DNA from: Gnetum montanum
Taxonomy: Eukaryota; Streptophyta; Gnetopsida; Gnetales; Gnetaceae
Direction: 5' to 3'
NCBI GenBank assembly: GCA_015680685.1
Contig: MNCI01027012.1
Span: forward strand, 1-64,000
Length of the DNA stretch: 64,000 bases
The notes under the pieces are model-generated. The model saw nothing but the letters and a program-made list of their open reading frames with translations. It ran no database searches and was not told where the DNA came from. Each line of letters starts with the position of its first letter. Position 1 is the first letter of the stretch. This document shows positions 9,242-20,149 of this stretch, one piece after another. The position numbers and the translations under genes are program-made.

Positions 9242-9771
9242 GGAACCCTTACCTCTTCCTCAAACACCGAAAGAGAGAGATATCTATCTAGTAGTTTCAT
9301 TCTGCAAGTGTCAGTCCTTCTGTCTGCAAGTCAGTCCTTCGGAGTCCTTCCCTTTCTCTTATGCATTTCCATTCTGTCTGTATTTCCATATCAGAGAAAT
9401 CTGCAAGTGATGCGCTGTGCTCCTTGTAAAGCATTCCTGGTATGAAAGTGTGTAATCTAGCAGAGAAATCGTAGAAGTGATGCGTTGTGCTCCTTTTACA
9501 AGCATTCCTGCAGATAATTGTAATAGAGAGATCTCAGTCTGAGGCTCCTTGCTTGACTGAAAGCATTCCTATTAATAATAGTATGTGTCTGTTATTCGTG
9601 TTCATTTGTAGGAAGATTGCTGTTCATCCAGTGTTGAAGGACCGATACGTGGAGACAGCATGGACAGATCGCCGAAAGTAAGTCGCGCACCGCTTAGCCG
9701 AGGTCAGGCATTAGAGTTAGCCATGCCGTGAGGCAGTCCCCAACCACGTTCCTCGCAACACATCCGCAGCA

Positions 9772-10839
9772 ATGGCAGATGCATCGCAAATGACGGGTAA
9801 TGCTTACTTCACCCGAATTTCCGAATATTGTTCTACATCTAATGGTAGTAGTCCTTTACCTGTTCCTAAGCGAACAGAAATATATGATAAATCGTGTTTA
9901 CAGTTAGTCGAGTCTTGGAAAGAAATGCATTATTCTGAGTGTGATTTAGAAATATCCGGTAGTGGTCTACGCCCCGTTGCCCTTTCATTCTTTACAGAAC
10001 CAGAGGTAGCAACTTGGATTAAAAATGGTTTTCATTATATACATTTAGCTGAATTAGCTATAGTCTTGCACCCTCATTTTAATTATCGTCTACAAGCTCC
10101 TTACTGGATAGCGGTTATAGATCGTAGATTTAAAACTTTCGAAGAAGCCATTATTACTCAGGCAAAAGGGACCTTAGCCTCAGACGCTGTGATCGTTACT
10201 ATTCCAAACTTCACCTTATCTCTACACGATCCACATCTGTATAAATCCTTAATGATCATCGTTTACCTGCCTGTTGATATGCTTCCTAGATCTATTTACG
10301 CAACTATTTCCACTAGATTAATGTTTAAAGTGTTTAATAGTACTGCTATAAAAACCTTGTATCCTTACAACCAACAAAAGGTTCAAGTAGGATCCAGCGA
10401 TATCGAATATGGAGTAGAGATCGATACTGAGGATCTTCCGATCCATCATCAATACCCCGATCTGACCAACATGATTGATTATTATTTTCGCTTAGAAAAG
10501 AAACGGGGTTTACCGACAAAACGCCATTATAAAGTCAATCTGTTACCTCCTAAATTCACTGATATTGATCCTCTGGATCATCTACATAAAAAATCAAAGC
10601 CAAAGCTGTTCCAAAAACCTTTAACAATCCATGAACAACCACCAATACCTAAGCCAGAGGAAAAACTAGATCTAGCACTCTTACAAAATACCATCCTAGC
10701 CTTACAAGCCCAACTTTCCCAATCCATGAGAAAATCTACGCCCAGACCTGTGCAACAACTTTCTATGATCCATGTGCCTCCCAAAAAGGCAAAGGTCCCC
10801 ATAGCCTCCACAAGAAAGAGGACTCCCCTTGTTTTCTAA
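9772..10839 (+). CDS. Viral movement protein N-terminal part fused to retrotransposon sequence
   Basis: A 355-codon frame. Residues 1-322 are the start of ORF1 and match the left copy; residues 323-355 come from the flanking element A and are rich in Pro, Lys and Arg (for example VPPKKAKVPIASTRKR). The movement-protein core is complete, with the hydrophobic strand IHLAELAIVLHPHF and a segment YWIAVIDRRFKTF that may hold the conserved aspartate of the 30K family. 30K proteins bind nucleic acid and open plasmodesmata. Here the rest of the polyprotein is gone and the tail is chimeric. The frame is intact from ATG to TAA, and an upstream TATA box remains. Expression is unproven; it may be simply a young pseudogene. 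Confidence 0.75.
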   Translation: MADASQMTGNAYFTRISEYCSTSNGSSPLPVPKRTEIYDKSCLQLVESWKEMHYSECDLEISGSGLRPVALSFFTEPEVATWIKNGFHYIHLAELAIVLHPHFNYRLQAPYWIAVIDRRFKTFEEAIITQAKGTLASDAVIVTIPNFTLSLHDPHLYKSLMIIVYLPVDMLPRSIYATISTRLMFKVFNSTAIKTLYPYNQQKVQVGSSDIEYGVEIDTEDLPIHHQYPDLTNMIDYYFRLEKKRGLPTKRHYKVNLLPPKFTDIDPLDHLHKKSKPKLFQKPLTIHEQPPIPKPEEKLDLALLQNTILALQAQLSQSMRKSTPRPVQQLSMIHVPPKKAKVPIASTRKRTPLVF

Positions 10840-11058
10840 ATGCCACCTCGAGCACCCATAGCACCCTTTGTGGTCAAAGTTCCATAGAATCCATCTGCTA
10901 TGATAAACTGACATGACCCATCCACTAAGATGATAAACTAACAAAACTCATATGCTAATACATTAAACTGGCATAATGTAGCAACATAAACTACTAAGCA
11001 ACCTTTCATCATCAAGGTACCACAACGTGATGGCCCCTCACCTACCTGAAGCCCAATA

Positions 11059-12024
11059 GTGAGCAACATCTTGATCCCTCCTCCTTTGAGAGTTAACCCC
11101 ACTAGCAACTTGGGTATGTCCACCAAATGGCAATGCAAGAGGACAAATGAGCATCTCACAACTCCCACGGCTGAAGCAAAGGCCACAACCAGCAAACAAC
11201 AATTGAACACTGGGGTCCCTACCCCAAAACAGATCAAACAAACCAAGCCAAAGTCCCCTTCGCAAGAGATCTATCTCTCAAGCCACATAGAGGAAGTCAA
11301 GGCCAACACAATGACTAATGACAAGGACTTTGTAGCTGCACTAACCCAGGTAAAGCAAATGCTCAAGCAAAATAACACAACATTTAGCTTATATGACCTG
11401 GTCAAGACCTCACTTGCTCACTGCCAAGCATTGGCCTAGGTCTTAGCCTCCATTCCTATTATGGAGGACATTCCTACAAATGGGGCATCCATCCATGCAA
11501 CAATGTTACCTCCCACACCATAAGAATTGGGTTCAACAACCTTAGTCTTTCATGATGATGCAGTTAAATTCAACCCCAAACAAGGGGAAGTCACTATAGC
11601 TACACTATCCATTAGCATTCATGTTGGGCAATGCACCATCTGCAAAGTGCATGTTGAAAATGGTGTAGCAACAAACGTAGTCCTGTACTTCGTTATCAAC
11701 AAGCTAGGCCTAGCAGATGAAATTAGGCCAACCAAAACCACATGTCTAAAATCCTTCAATGGATCACATGTCACAGTCAAGGGTACAATCAACTTAGCCT
11801 TTGTAGTGGGAGAGCAATTCCCCACTAGTGCAAATTTCACTATCATAGAGGAGATGGTAGGTTTCAACATGATTCTAGGTAGGCCTTGGCTAGCTCAACT
11901 AAGGGCCATCTCCTCTCCCATCCACCAAGAAATCCATATTCCATACAAAGGTGGTCAAGTTATCATCCATGATGATAATTTTTCCTCTTCGACTATCCAT
12001 GACATAACATGGTGCAAGTTTTAG
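11059..12024 (+). pseudogene. gag tail-protease of element A
   Basis: One frame interrupted by TAG at 11437-11439 and TAA at 11521-11523. The second half is a retropepsin-like domain: VHVENGVATNVV stands where the catalytic D-[ST]-G motif of the family should be (element B has VHIDGGTTTNVI), followed by the C-terminal ILGRPWL motif at about 11870-11890. The catalytic Asp is thus replaced by Glu or lost, so the enzyme is dead. The first half is a Lys/Pro/Thr-rich gag tail. Upstream, at about 10877-11000, ATGATAAACT-type repeats interrupt the gag-like sequence (PFVVKVP ... PFIIKVP). Confidence 0.8.
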
Positions 12025-12559
12025 AAGAAGAGTTTCTTAACGATACATCTATAACAACCAATGCAATGCTCAAGGCTAACACACCGAAACGAGTGGTTGA
12101 AGCTGACAGCCCCCCAGAGGATCCTAAACCTTGAATGTTCTGTAATCCATGCCTAGTTAGGAAGCAACTACATGATCAATACCTTCCCTTGGCGAAAAAT
12201 GTGGGTGCCTGCCTACCCTTTGCCATGCATTTTTAACTTTTGTTTACATCGTACTAGCCTTTACGTTTACATTTTGTCTAATCACTTAGATCATGCATTT
12301 TTCATTGTTAACATATTTGTCAACTTAGTTCACATAGTGCATTTGAAAAACATAAAACTACAAAACACATGGCCTGAAAAGGCCTTAAACTAGCTTATGC
12401 CTTGGAATGGCCTAAAACTATCACTTTTTTTGCATTACTTTTCTTTCATTCATACATTCCAACTCTATGTACAATACGTGTTACTTGATGTTGTTTTCTT
12501 TCTAGTTGATTTTTCCAGGATCTCGCAGGCACGTAACATGACCATGCATGCATCATCAC

Positions 12560-13280
12560 ACTTTACACAAGCAAGATAAGCATCAGTCCGCTATGACTAT
12601 AAACTGGCACAGAGTATTCCTAGCATCATGACTTAAGAATGATACCACAGAGTAGTCCTGGCATCATGAATTAAAACTGATATCATAGAGTAGTCCTAGC
12701 ATCATGAATTAAAACTGATACCACAAAGTAGTCATGGCATCATGACTTAAAATTGATACCACAATGTAGTCCTGGCATCATGACTTAAAACTAATACCAC
12801 AGAGTTGTCTTGGCATCATGACTTAAAACTAATACTACAGAGTAGTCCTGGCATCATGACTTAAAACTGATACCACATAGTAGTCCTGGCATCATGACTT
12901 AAAATTGATACCATAGAGTAGTCCTGGCATCATAACTTAAAACTGATACCATAGAGTAGTCCTGGCATCATGACTTAAAATTGATACCACAGAGTAGTCC
13001 TGGCATCATGACTTAAAATTGATACCACAGAGTAGTCCTAGAATCATGACTTAAAACTAATGCCACAGAGTTTTGTCTGGTATGATAATAAACTACTACA
13101 TCCATCCACCATGACATGAAACTAGCATCCAGAGTCCACTAAGACTATAAACTAGTTTGCCTCTTCATAGTCTGCTATGACTATAAACTAGCAATGCACC
13201 ATCCGCTATGACGCTAAACTGGCACCGTACAAGGGGTTATGACATGAAACTAATCCATAATAGTCCACTAAGATTATAAA
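12560..13280 (+). repeat. Tandem repeats of element A (38-bp unit)
   Basis: About twelve units of 38 bp (about 12600-13080) read TAGTCCTGGCATCATGACTT followed by AAAACTGATACCACAGAG. They are flanked by looser copies such as CCGCTATGACTATAAACTGG. The core CATGACTTAAAACTG recurs in every unit. They lie just after the protease region. Related repeats occupy the same place in element B. Confidence 0.9.
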
Positions 13281-14490
13281 TTAGTGACATCATCAACGAC
13301 CAGAAAAAACTTAATAAGATGTGTCACTGCAATTGGCTATTCATGTTTCACAAAGACTTGTTGCACAATTTGTCTCATGGGCCTTAATGAGGCTAATGCT
13401 ATTCATGATTTTGTCTACTTTGAAAATTGCACACATGATGAATCCATCTACTTGTTTAAAGTGCTTAGTTGACCATTTCATTTATGTTTTTCTTGTCTTC
13501 TTGGAGTTGTGTTTGTAGGATGACACTCTTGAGGTGCTCATGCATAGACACACTTCATTGTGACGACAAGGTATCACATTCTTCCTGACGCATGTAACTG
13601 GGTTAATCAATTCATTCATAAGTACATTCCTGACTCCTGATACATCCCCTATTTCCCCCATCATGTCCCAATTATCCTACTCAGTTATAACCCAGATACA
13701 TTCCACTCAGCTTAAAATTCTTGATACACTGTTGCACATTGTAACTCCCTAAGCAATCGCAACACAAAATACAATACACAATGCATGACACAAAATGCAA
13801 GCGTTCGAACATGAGCACAACACTAAAAGCAAGCTCTTTCAAAAAGACCAAAGAGAAAAAGGAAAATAAAAGAAAAAGAAAGCCAAAGAAAGGTAAAAAC
13901 AAAAGAAAAGAAGAAACAAACGAGAAAAAAAAGAAAAGAAAATAAAAGCGTCAAAGAGAAAAATGCATCCAAAAGATCTTCGTGATCCCATTGACATAAT
14001 AAACAAAAGACCATTGGCTATTCCCATACAAGCCCTAGGTAAGAAGGTAATTGTCTTGAAAAATAGTTACACTTGTATTTCAAAGAGACCATGTTGCACA
14101 CCATCGCGTGGCTTTGGCTGTTTACAACGGGCCCTATGAACACTCTATAAGAGTCCCGTTTCTCCAAAGAACGCACCTTCCTATGTCTTGGCTTTAAGTC
14201 TGCTAAACAGTGGCTATGGACAAAGACCAAAGATATAACTTGTTCACAAGAGATCATTCCTCTCCCACAAATCCTAGTAGCAATTATCACCCTTGACCAA
14301 CTCTTGGCTTCCCCTGGTTTCCACCAATCCTCTCCCCTTGTATCTTAAATTGCATTTCCCCGATCCCATGTACTTTTGAAAATGATGTGATGACATCCAA
14401 CCGAGGGCTGACGGTTAATGTTTGGTACTTGTTTGTTCATGGTGTTTTGCACTTCTTTGTCGACACCTCTCAGGTAGATTCCTCTAGACG
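13281..14490 (+). other. 3' internal region of element A, no gene recognised
   Basis: No coding sequence was recognised. It contains the block TTGTGTTTGTAGGATGA shared with element B, and a purine-rich stretch on the plus strand at about 13835-13970 made mostly of A and G (AAAGAAAAAG-type). Open frames on the minus strand here are low-complexity shadows of that stretch. Confidence 0.6.
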
Positions 14491-14492
14491 TC

Positions 14493-14503
14493 AAAAAAAG
14501 GAG
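14493..14503 (+). other. Polypurine tract of element A
   Basis: AAAAAAAGGAG immediately precedes the LTR start TGAAACACAAC at 14508. The preceding bases CCTCTAGACGTC match CCTCTAGATGTC before the polypurine tract of element B. Such tracts prime plus-strand DNA synthesis in LTR retrotransposons. Confidence 0.75.
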
Positions 14504-14507
14504 CTAA

Positions 14508-16691
14508 TGAAACACAACTAATTTTCCCTAGCACTTTAAAATGAAAATGACTCAAGCCCTTTTGAGCATTCAGGAGGCAAAAATTTAGCTAAGGCATTGA
14601 GCTCACCCCCACCTTGCCCAAGCCATCTTGCTCATGCTATCAAGCTAGCTTGCCCTCAACATGAGCAACTCCAACATCTTCAAAATCAAGTCAAAACAAT
14701 CCAAATATGAAGGTGTAAGCTATCCTCAAGAGCCACTAATGTCCACTCCAAGTATCAACATTAAGAAATTCCAGATTTTAGTTCAAAATTGCAAGCTTTT
14801 CAGGTCACAATGTAGGTCACGCTGAGCATGAGTCCAGCATGACCAACTTTTAGAGCCTCAAAACTAAGTCAAAACGACATGATTTCAAGGGTGCAAGTCA
14901 TCCTCAGGGTCCACTATTGATAACTATGGATCCCAGCCTTCATAAATTCCATATTTCAGCTCAAAATTACAAGTTTTTAAGGTCACATTGTAGGTCACGC
15001 TGAGCATGAGTCCAACATGACCAAATTTTAGAGCCTCAAAACTGTGTCAAAATGACTTGATTTCAAGGGTACAAGTCATCCTCAGGGTCCACTATTGATA
15101 ACTATGGGTCCAACATTCAGAAATTCTAGATTTCAACTCAAAATTGCAAGTTTTTGAGGTCATGCTGTAGGTCACACTACCGTGTAACTCCAGCATGACC
15201 AACTTTTAGAGCCCAAAAAATGAGTCAAAATGACTTGATTTCAAGGGTGCAAGTCATCATCAGGGTCCACTATTGATAACTATGGGTCCCAGCCTTCAAA
15301 AATTCTAGATTTTAGCTCAAAATTGTAAGTTTTTGAGGTCACATTGTAGGTCACGCTGCCGCATGACCATAGTGTGACCTACCCAAAAGGGCTTCAAATT
15401 AGATACATTCAAGCTCAAATTTCCAAATCCAAATCACACACAGGTAGGTAGTAGTTTTACTTAGAAATAGGCTTCAAAAAATTCCAAATTTGGTGTCAAA
15501 AATTACATTTTTTTCACCTCATGCTTAGGTCACGTTGAGGTCACGTCCAGCGTGACTGCCCAACGTGACTCATGCTCAGGTCATGCTGGGGTCACGCCCA
15601 ACATGACTACCCAGAATGAGTGTAGCATGAAAGCTATTCATGCTTACATAAAGATGCTTCAAACACATGTTGAAGACACATTGAAGCCTAGAAAGCTCAC
15701 GTTGGAAGCCCCGGTCAAACAGAGATGCCTCGAACAGCCTCAAATTGACATCTCAACATCTTGGAGCAGTTGATCCATGGTCAAGTGAGCTGGGGTTGAA
15801 TTTCTCTTGTTGTTCATTTCATTGTAACTCTTCATTTGTGGGCTTGTCAGGCCCTCATGGTCTAAATTAAATGTACTTTCATAGGCTTGAATGATCCAAA
15901 AATTATAAAATGCAATGTATCTGGTTAGGAACGTAGCTTGTCGACACACATCCAATGCTTGTCAACACACATCCAACTCATAAAAAGCTATCCATTGGAC
16001 ATGTGTTATGAGATTTGATTTCCCCTCGTCTCTCATCCATTGATTCCATTTTGGAATTCCACACCCAAGCCTGGCCCAACCCTATAAATACCCTATCAAT
16101 TCACATGAACCAGGGGTCAGCAAGGAGCAATCTTGGAGACATTGGAAATTTTAAGAACATATGCAGAATCAATGAATCCTTGGGCAGTTAGCACACTTGA
16201 CTCTTGGCATCCAAGCAATCCTCACGTACATCATCACATCATTCACATCACCACGTCACATCACCCTGGGGTTAGGCATCTAACTTGTTGTTCATGCACA
16301 TGCAACTATGTCTTGATCAGTGCACATCCTTGTTTAAACAATACAATATAGTTTATTATTGCCTACCATTTACATTGTTTACTTTTTTATGTTTTATTTA
16401 CAATTTAGCTCTATTTATGCTTCATTTACAATTCAATTTCTATTTACACTCTGTGCTCTATTTACATTTCGTGTTGTTGTTTGCATTCTATTTACATTCC
16501 ATTTACACTATTTATGATAATCCCAACACTAGCCATAGTTTACGCTCGGGGAAGTCCTTGGTTGATTTGTGTGTAGACCATCCAAGGCACTCTACCTTCG
16601 TTCCCTTTTCTAGCTTGCCCTCAAGAGAAGGTAGGATCAGTTGTGCGTGCCCAAAGATCTTTCAGTGTCTGTTTCCTTCCAGCCTTACACC
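14508..16691 (+). repeat. 3' LTR of element A
   Basis: It starts TGAAACAC just after the polypurine tract and probably ends CCTTACA near 16691, where a different repeat begins. Inside are a repeat region with inverted motifs (about 14640-15640) and a TATA box in CCCTATAAATACCC (16079-16092). The same TATA context occurs in the LTR of element B. There is no second LTR to fix the 3' end, so the right boundary is approximate. Confidence 0.65.
14640..15640 (+). repeat. LTR-internal tandem repeats of about 178 bp with inverted motifs
   Basis: About four diverged units (joints near 14810, 14990, 15168 and 15345) share phrases such as GCAAGTCATCCTCAGGGTCC. Each holds GGTCACGCT followed within about 15 bases by AGCATGACC, its near reverse complement, so each unit can form a short hairpin. 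Around 15500-15610 the motif recurs densely in both directions. Confidence 0.85.
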
Positions 16692-18310
16692 AATGATTTA
16701 GATCAGTATAGATCCCAAGTGGTGGAGGCTCCTAAGGCTTCGAAGGACCTTCTCCTACTTCAAGTGCACACAGTGGTTGAGGAAATTGTGGTTGTCTCAT
16801 GGTAGCTACAACTTCTAGTGGAAGATGAAAGGCCTCCAATAGTTCCTTCATCTTCTCCTCCTCCACCTTGGGATTATTCATGGTCCATGCAACATCTCAA
16901 ATGTGGGTTGGAGTGAGAACAACCTAAGGATTGGACATTCCTAAGAACAGCTCCTTCATGTTGACAAACCAGGTAGTGAAAAGTTTACATTCAACATCGA
17001 ACACCTTGAGAACATTCTGCAACTCCTAGTATTCATTCATAATTTTGGCCAAGTTCTTAGAAGTTAATCTTTGATTAGTATATCATTCCTTGAGAACCTC
17101 AAGTTCAACATTAACAATCTCAAGCTTATGCTTGGTATCTTTATGGGTTTTGAACTCTACCTCATACAACAACTACAAGTTGGCCACTTGTTTCTCCAAT
17201 TCTAACCATGGTTATCCAGTAGTTAGCATTACTAGGTTTGCATAATAGAGATTGTCAAGCTCCATATACTCCATCATCTCCTTGATATATATCTCTTTCA
17301 TGTATATTTTCACTTTATTGTAATCATTGAGCCCATCAAAGATAAGCTACCAGACATCACCTCTTTCCTTGAGCTACTAGAGGGCCTCATTAAATTTTTC
17401 CTTTGCCATTTGGATGTCTTTTTCATTGATCTCTTTCTATAGACTAACCTAATCTCTATAGTTATTTTTAACTCTCTTAAATTTAAGAGCTTATTTCTTC
17501 TAGGTGGCTATCTCTATCATAGATTTTTGGTGAAGAGCTTGAACTTCCTTTATGGAGAGATTTCTATCTTTGGCTACCAATCTTCCCAATTTAGTATTCA
17601 CTCTCACTAGCTACTCCTACTATTGATGGATGAAATCTACCATCTACTACTTCTAGACATCAACATTCCATATGTGATGATTCTCTACGATTAGCATTTC
17701 ATTGTCATGGTGCATCTGGATCAAGTCCTTTTAAATAGTGTATGTCTTGGCATTGGCCATGGACTAGTCAAAGATGATTGTCTCCATTGCATTCTTAACT
17801 TGTTTGAACCTATCTTGAAGTTATTGAAAAGCTTCATCTTGTGTCAACACCAAGTTAAAAATGCCAATTTGGTAGGGTAGGCTCTTAGTTCTACAACCTC
17901 CATAGCCAAGCATTGGTTTTGTCCTTGGGCTATTTTGAGTTTCCCTTCTAATATAATGCATTTGCCTCTTACCCTCTTACCTCTAGTAACTCCAACTAGA
18001 TTGCAATGATGGTCTCTAGAAGATCAAATATATCTAGAATCAGTTACTTGGTTCCCACCAGTCAGTCCAGCAACTCCTCGTGTTAGGCTGCACTTAATCT
18101 ACTTCTAACCATTCCTATAGATGTCTACACATCTCTGAGTACAAAAATGTCTAGTATAGACATCGTAGGTGCATTTAATTCTTTAAAAATTCTTTCAATA
18201 ACCACATTTTCTATTGTCTCCTATCCATGGTGCTGCATCACCAAGACAATTGCCTCCTCACCCTCCTCCATTTGCATTGAAAAAGTAGCAGCATTCCCAG
18301 AGATTACATA
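16692..18310 (-). pseudogene. Partial copy of coiled-coil/plant-transposon-protein gene
   Basis: It is closely related to 59320-60900 (same orientation, many point differences). Read on the minus strand it encodes a degenerate Glu/Lys/Leu-rich coiled-coil sequence with many stops. The left end abuts the LTR of element A and the right end is cut at 18310 where the LTR of element B begins; the homology to the second copy stops there. The N-terminal transposon-protein domain seen at 62172-62915 is not included. Confidence 0.6.
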
Positions 18311-18950
18311 TGTGGGGTTGAGCATAGTTACAAATTTGGGGATAAAAGGGATTATGAAGAAGATATATTTTGCTAACTATGCTTATTCGATATGAGTTGA
18401 AGCTAAGCTAAATGCCAATGCTACATTGTGGAGGCCACTAGAGGCTATTCTGATTGACTATGCTTGACTATGCTCTAGACTAGTGGAGAGCGTAGTCCCA
18501 TACTTAGAAAACATTTTGCAAAATATGACTATGTGTTGACTATGCTCTTTACTAGAGGTTGAATATGATCCTGACTGAGGGTGAGTGTAGTCCCAACACT
18601 TGTCAAAACTTGTGAAAATTGGCTTTTCGTTGACTATGCTTGACTATGCTCCGAGCTAATGGAGAGCGTAGTCTCAACACTTAGAAAAATCTAGAAAAAC
18701 TGGGTCTTCATGCTAACAACACTCTCCATTGGAGGCTAACTATGCTCTAGGGTAGTGAAGAGCATAACCTCAGCACTTATAGAAATTTTTAGTGGTTGGA
18801 TTGACACTTAGAAAAAATTTTGAAGCTAGCCTTTATGTTGACTATGCTCTGCATGAGGCTAACTATGCTCTAGGGCAGTTGAGAGCATAGTCTCAACACT
18901 TAGAAAATTTTGCACCTAGGATGCCAAAGTCCAAATTTGGTGGTGTTTCT
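18311..18950 (-). repeat. 3' LTR of element B (U3 part only)
   Basis: It matches 27112-27740. The LTR 5' end reads AGAAACACC here and TAAAACACC in the other LTR, both one change from TGAAACACC. It contains tandem units in which GACTATGCTC is followed by GAGAGCATAGTC. The polypurine tract AAAAAATAGGAACC lies just upstream on the minus strand. Homology ends at 18311 because the remainder of the LTR, including the TATA box, is missing. Confidence 0.8.
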
Positions 18951-20149
18951 TGGTTCCTATTTTTTGACATCTAGAGGAATGGCTCAAGAGACATCAACAA
19001 AGAATGATAAAACACCACAATAGGCCTAGCACCAACATCACTCTTCAGAACTTGATGGATGTTGCTACACTATGCTTGAGTGTCATGAGTAGTGGTATGC
19101 TGGGAATAAAAAAAGATGTAGGTAATATGTAGGCAAGAAGAGGGAAGATGAGGTGTAAACAAGATGTCATGATGTAGGATGCGAAGTCAGCATGGCTAAT
19201 AGTAACCATGGCACCAGAGTGGCTTGCCCCTAAAAACGTTGATCTCTTGTCGAAGTGCTCATGAGAGAGTCAGTGTGGATTTAGGACTGGGCCAATTGTG
19301 AAATTGCAGCACTATTGGGTTATTTGGGGACATGTCCCTACCATTTTTTTTTACCTTTTTGCTTTTTTTCTATAGGGCAAGCCTACTTTAGATTCTACAC
19401 ATTGCTAAATGCTAACTGTGAGGTGCTTTCCATCAAGTGGTCTGAATGCCACAAGATGGGCTTTGCTTTGATGCTTGCAAAACTGCACCACATCTATAGG
19501 ACAAGTGTTTTCTCCTTGGGATGACTTGTGTTACATCCACGTAGGCTTTCACTAGTGAATAGAAGCTTCCCATAGGATGACTTATGCTACGTTTGCCTTG
19601 GTTCTATGGTTTGACTTAAAGAGGCTGCCATGTGGTCATAGCACGTATGCATTAGAGGGGTTTGCAATCTTGACTATGTGGGGGAATGTAAGAGTATCAA
19701 GACATAGGAATGGATGTAGGTAGGTTATAACAGGGTAGTAGGGATGTGCACTCTTGAGTAACATAGCTAGTCCAATCATGCACATCAAAACAATGTGATG
19801 ACTTACTACTATGATGAGATAAGTCTTTGCATGACCGCCTAGGGCTTCATCCTACAAACACAACTTGGAGAAGATAAGGAAAATACACAACACACAATGC
19901 AAATAAAATGCTAGGGGTGAAGATGCTACAAGTACTCTAGAGACCAAACTAGTTGAAAGTGCTTGAAAAGGAAGTAAAATGTCAAAGAACAATGATGTTG
20001 CAAGTGCTCCAAAGGCTACACTGGTTACAAGTGCTTCATTCTAGGATTGCAGTATCCCTGCCCACATGGTGTAGAAAAGAGTTGGGTGAGGAGAGGAGTT
20101 AGAGTTATACTTGCTCTCTTGCTTGTAGAATTATGTGTGGTTAACCATG
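18951..20149 (-). other. 3' internal region of element B, no gene recognised
   Basis: Non-coding 3' part of element B. It contains the polypurine tract (18951-18965) and the block TTGTGTTTGTAGGATGA (minus strand, about 19850) shared with element A. The small open frame at 19315-19524 resembles nothing I recognise. Confidence 0.5.

Larger units (their letters stand above)
8020..10737 (+). mobile_element. Inverted, partly deleted copy of the same pararetrovirus
   Basis: This plus-strand segment matches the reverse complement of 5406 down to 2154. It joins the left copy at 8020-8022 through a shared TTT. Relative to the left copy it has lost about 361 bp (equivalent to 4749-5109, with a 2-base TC overlap at the joint) and about 154 bp of leader (equivalent to 3303-3456, including the primer-binding site). 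Identity outside the deletions is high. It ends after base 10737, where the sequence switches to retrotransposon A. Confidence 0.93.
10738..16691 (+). mobile_element. Ty3/gypsy-type LTR retrotransposon A (5' truncated)
   Basis: The order is: gag tail and protease (10738-12024), spacer, tandem repeats (about 12560-13280), 3' region, polypurine tract (14493-14503) and a 3' LTR (14508 to about 16691). The element is colinear with element B on the other strand: same protease, repeats with the same core, a shared block TTGTGTTTGTAGGATGA (about 13507 here; reverse strand about 19850 in B), and the same polypurine tract plus LTR start. The 5' LTR and most of gag are missing where the virus begins. 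RT, RNase H and integrase were not found between protease and LTR. Confidence 0.8.

Noticed and set aside
12560-13280. Possible CRISPR-like array of 38-bp repeats
   Set aside because: Units are directly adjacent with no unique spacers, the context is a plant retrotransposon, and there are no cas genes.
13835-13990. Minus-strand Phe/Leu-rich open frames (13681-14027) as small membrane proteins
   Set aside because: They are translations of the complement of a purine-rich low-complexity tract in a retrotransposon 3' region.
18311-18950. TGTGGGG at 18311 and 27112 as the true LTR terminus
   Set aside because: The right-hand LTR clearly continues past 27112 to the TATA box and beyond; the shared edge reflects truncation of the left LTR at 18311, not an LTR end.
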